Shown here piece by piece: positions 14,231 to 14,319 of a DNA stretch of 14,319 nucleotides (the stretch's first letter is position 1; each line of letters starts with the position of its first letter). Under the pieces are notes generated by a model, which was not told the origin of the DNA, did not search any database, and worked only from the letters and a program-made list of their open reading frames with translations. The translations under genes were made by a program, and so were the position numbers. The DNA lies in assembly GCA_002162915.1 (NCBI GenBank), contig MABB01000081.1, forward strand, positions 1-14,319, given 5' to 3'. The DNA is from Rhodospirillales bacterium 47_12_T64 (GTDB taxonomy: Bacteria; Pseudomonadota; Alphaproteobacteria; Kiloniellales; Kiloniellaceae).

Positions 14231-14319
14231 TTACTTATGCCGTTTCAAGCGCGGCGCAGCGCGCTTATCTTTCAAAGCAGCTCCCCGTCCAGACAACGAC
14301 GGATTATTCATGAAATAAT
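14231..14319 (-). CDS. 3' end of a minus-strand ORF, short basic C terminus, unidentified
   Basis: A frame open to the window edge ends at TAA (14231-14233). From the ATG at 14311 it encodes 26 residues (beginning MNNPSLSGRGAALKDKRAA and ending RLKRHK). The frame also continues upstream past this ATG with no stop, so this may be the tail of a longer protein. The peptide is strongly basic (Lys/Arg/His about one third) with no hydrophobic segment, as in ribosome- or RNA-associated tails. A terminator-like hairpin follows on the same strand, which supports a real gene end. I do not recognise it. Confidence 0.4.
   Translation of the reverse strand, partial: YFMNNPSLSGRGAALKDKRAAPRLKRHK

Noticed and set aside
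14247-14266. GC-rich inverted repeat AAGCGCG-N6-CGCGCTT
   Set aside because: It lies within the minus-strand coding frame, where repeated Arg/Ala codons explain it; not treated as regulatory.
1-14319. Mobile elements, CRISPR arrays, tRNA/rRNA genes, riboswitches
   Set aside because: None seen: no transposase-like frames, no terminal repeats or spacer-repeat pattern, and no tRNA-like cloverleaf in the intergenic regions read by eye.

Overview
The window looks like a chromosomal core region of an alphaproteobacterium, probably a marine, moderate-GC member of the Rhodospirillales/Kiloniellales type. This placement is inference from gene content, not from a phylogeny. The main support is a DivK/PleD pair closely resembling the Caulobacter cell-cycle regulators, an EipB (DUF1849) envelope protein, an alphaproteobacterial-style DinB with an N-terminal zinc ribbon, and lineage-typical RNase D, AspRS and RNase R. 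No mobile elements, phage genes, CRISPR arrays, tRNAs or rRNAs were found.

Layout. 1-3.2 kb (+): the 3' part of rnr (RNase R), an S41 carboxyl-terminal protease with a lipobox, and rpmG (L33), which ends in a strong terminator. 3.2-5.1 kb (-): divK followed by pleD, probably one operon, converging on rpmG across a 24-bp perfect inverted repeat that includes the pleD stop codon. 5.1-5.46 kb: divergent control region between divK and dinB, with an 18-bp palindrome, CtrA-like half-sites and a periodic hexamer over the dinB promoter. 5.46-6.75 kb (+): dinB. 6.76-7.6 kb (-): eipB, tail to tail with dinB. 7.6-8.04 kb: a gene-poor stretch with one doubtful small ORF. 8.04-8.8 kb (+): a soluble GGDEF-type (SGDEF) diguanylate cyclase. 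9.02-9.52 kb (-): a small lipoprotein of unknown function, separated from the cyclase by a bidirectional terminator. 9.77-11.57 kb (-): aspS. 11.9-14.14 kb (+): rnd (apparently leaderless) and an M23 endopeptidase whose start codon is ambiguous and may be ATT. The right edge holds the 3' end of a minus-strand gene or micro-ORF.

How the genes fit together. Three themes recur. The first is RNA processing and translation (RNase R, RNase D, L33, AspRS). The second is cell-cycle and cyclic-di-GMP signalling (DivK, PleD, and a second cyclase; both cyclases keep the RxxD product-inhibition site). The third is envelope maintenance (S41 protease, EipB, M23 peptidase, lipoprotein). I see no clearly novel multi-gene system. 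The items most worth checking are regulatory: the possible ATT start coupled to the rnd stop, the leaderless rnd promoter, the 22-bp-periodic AGAACA motif at dinB, and the palindrome in the divK leader.
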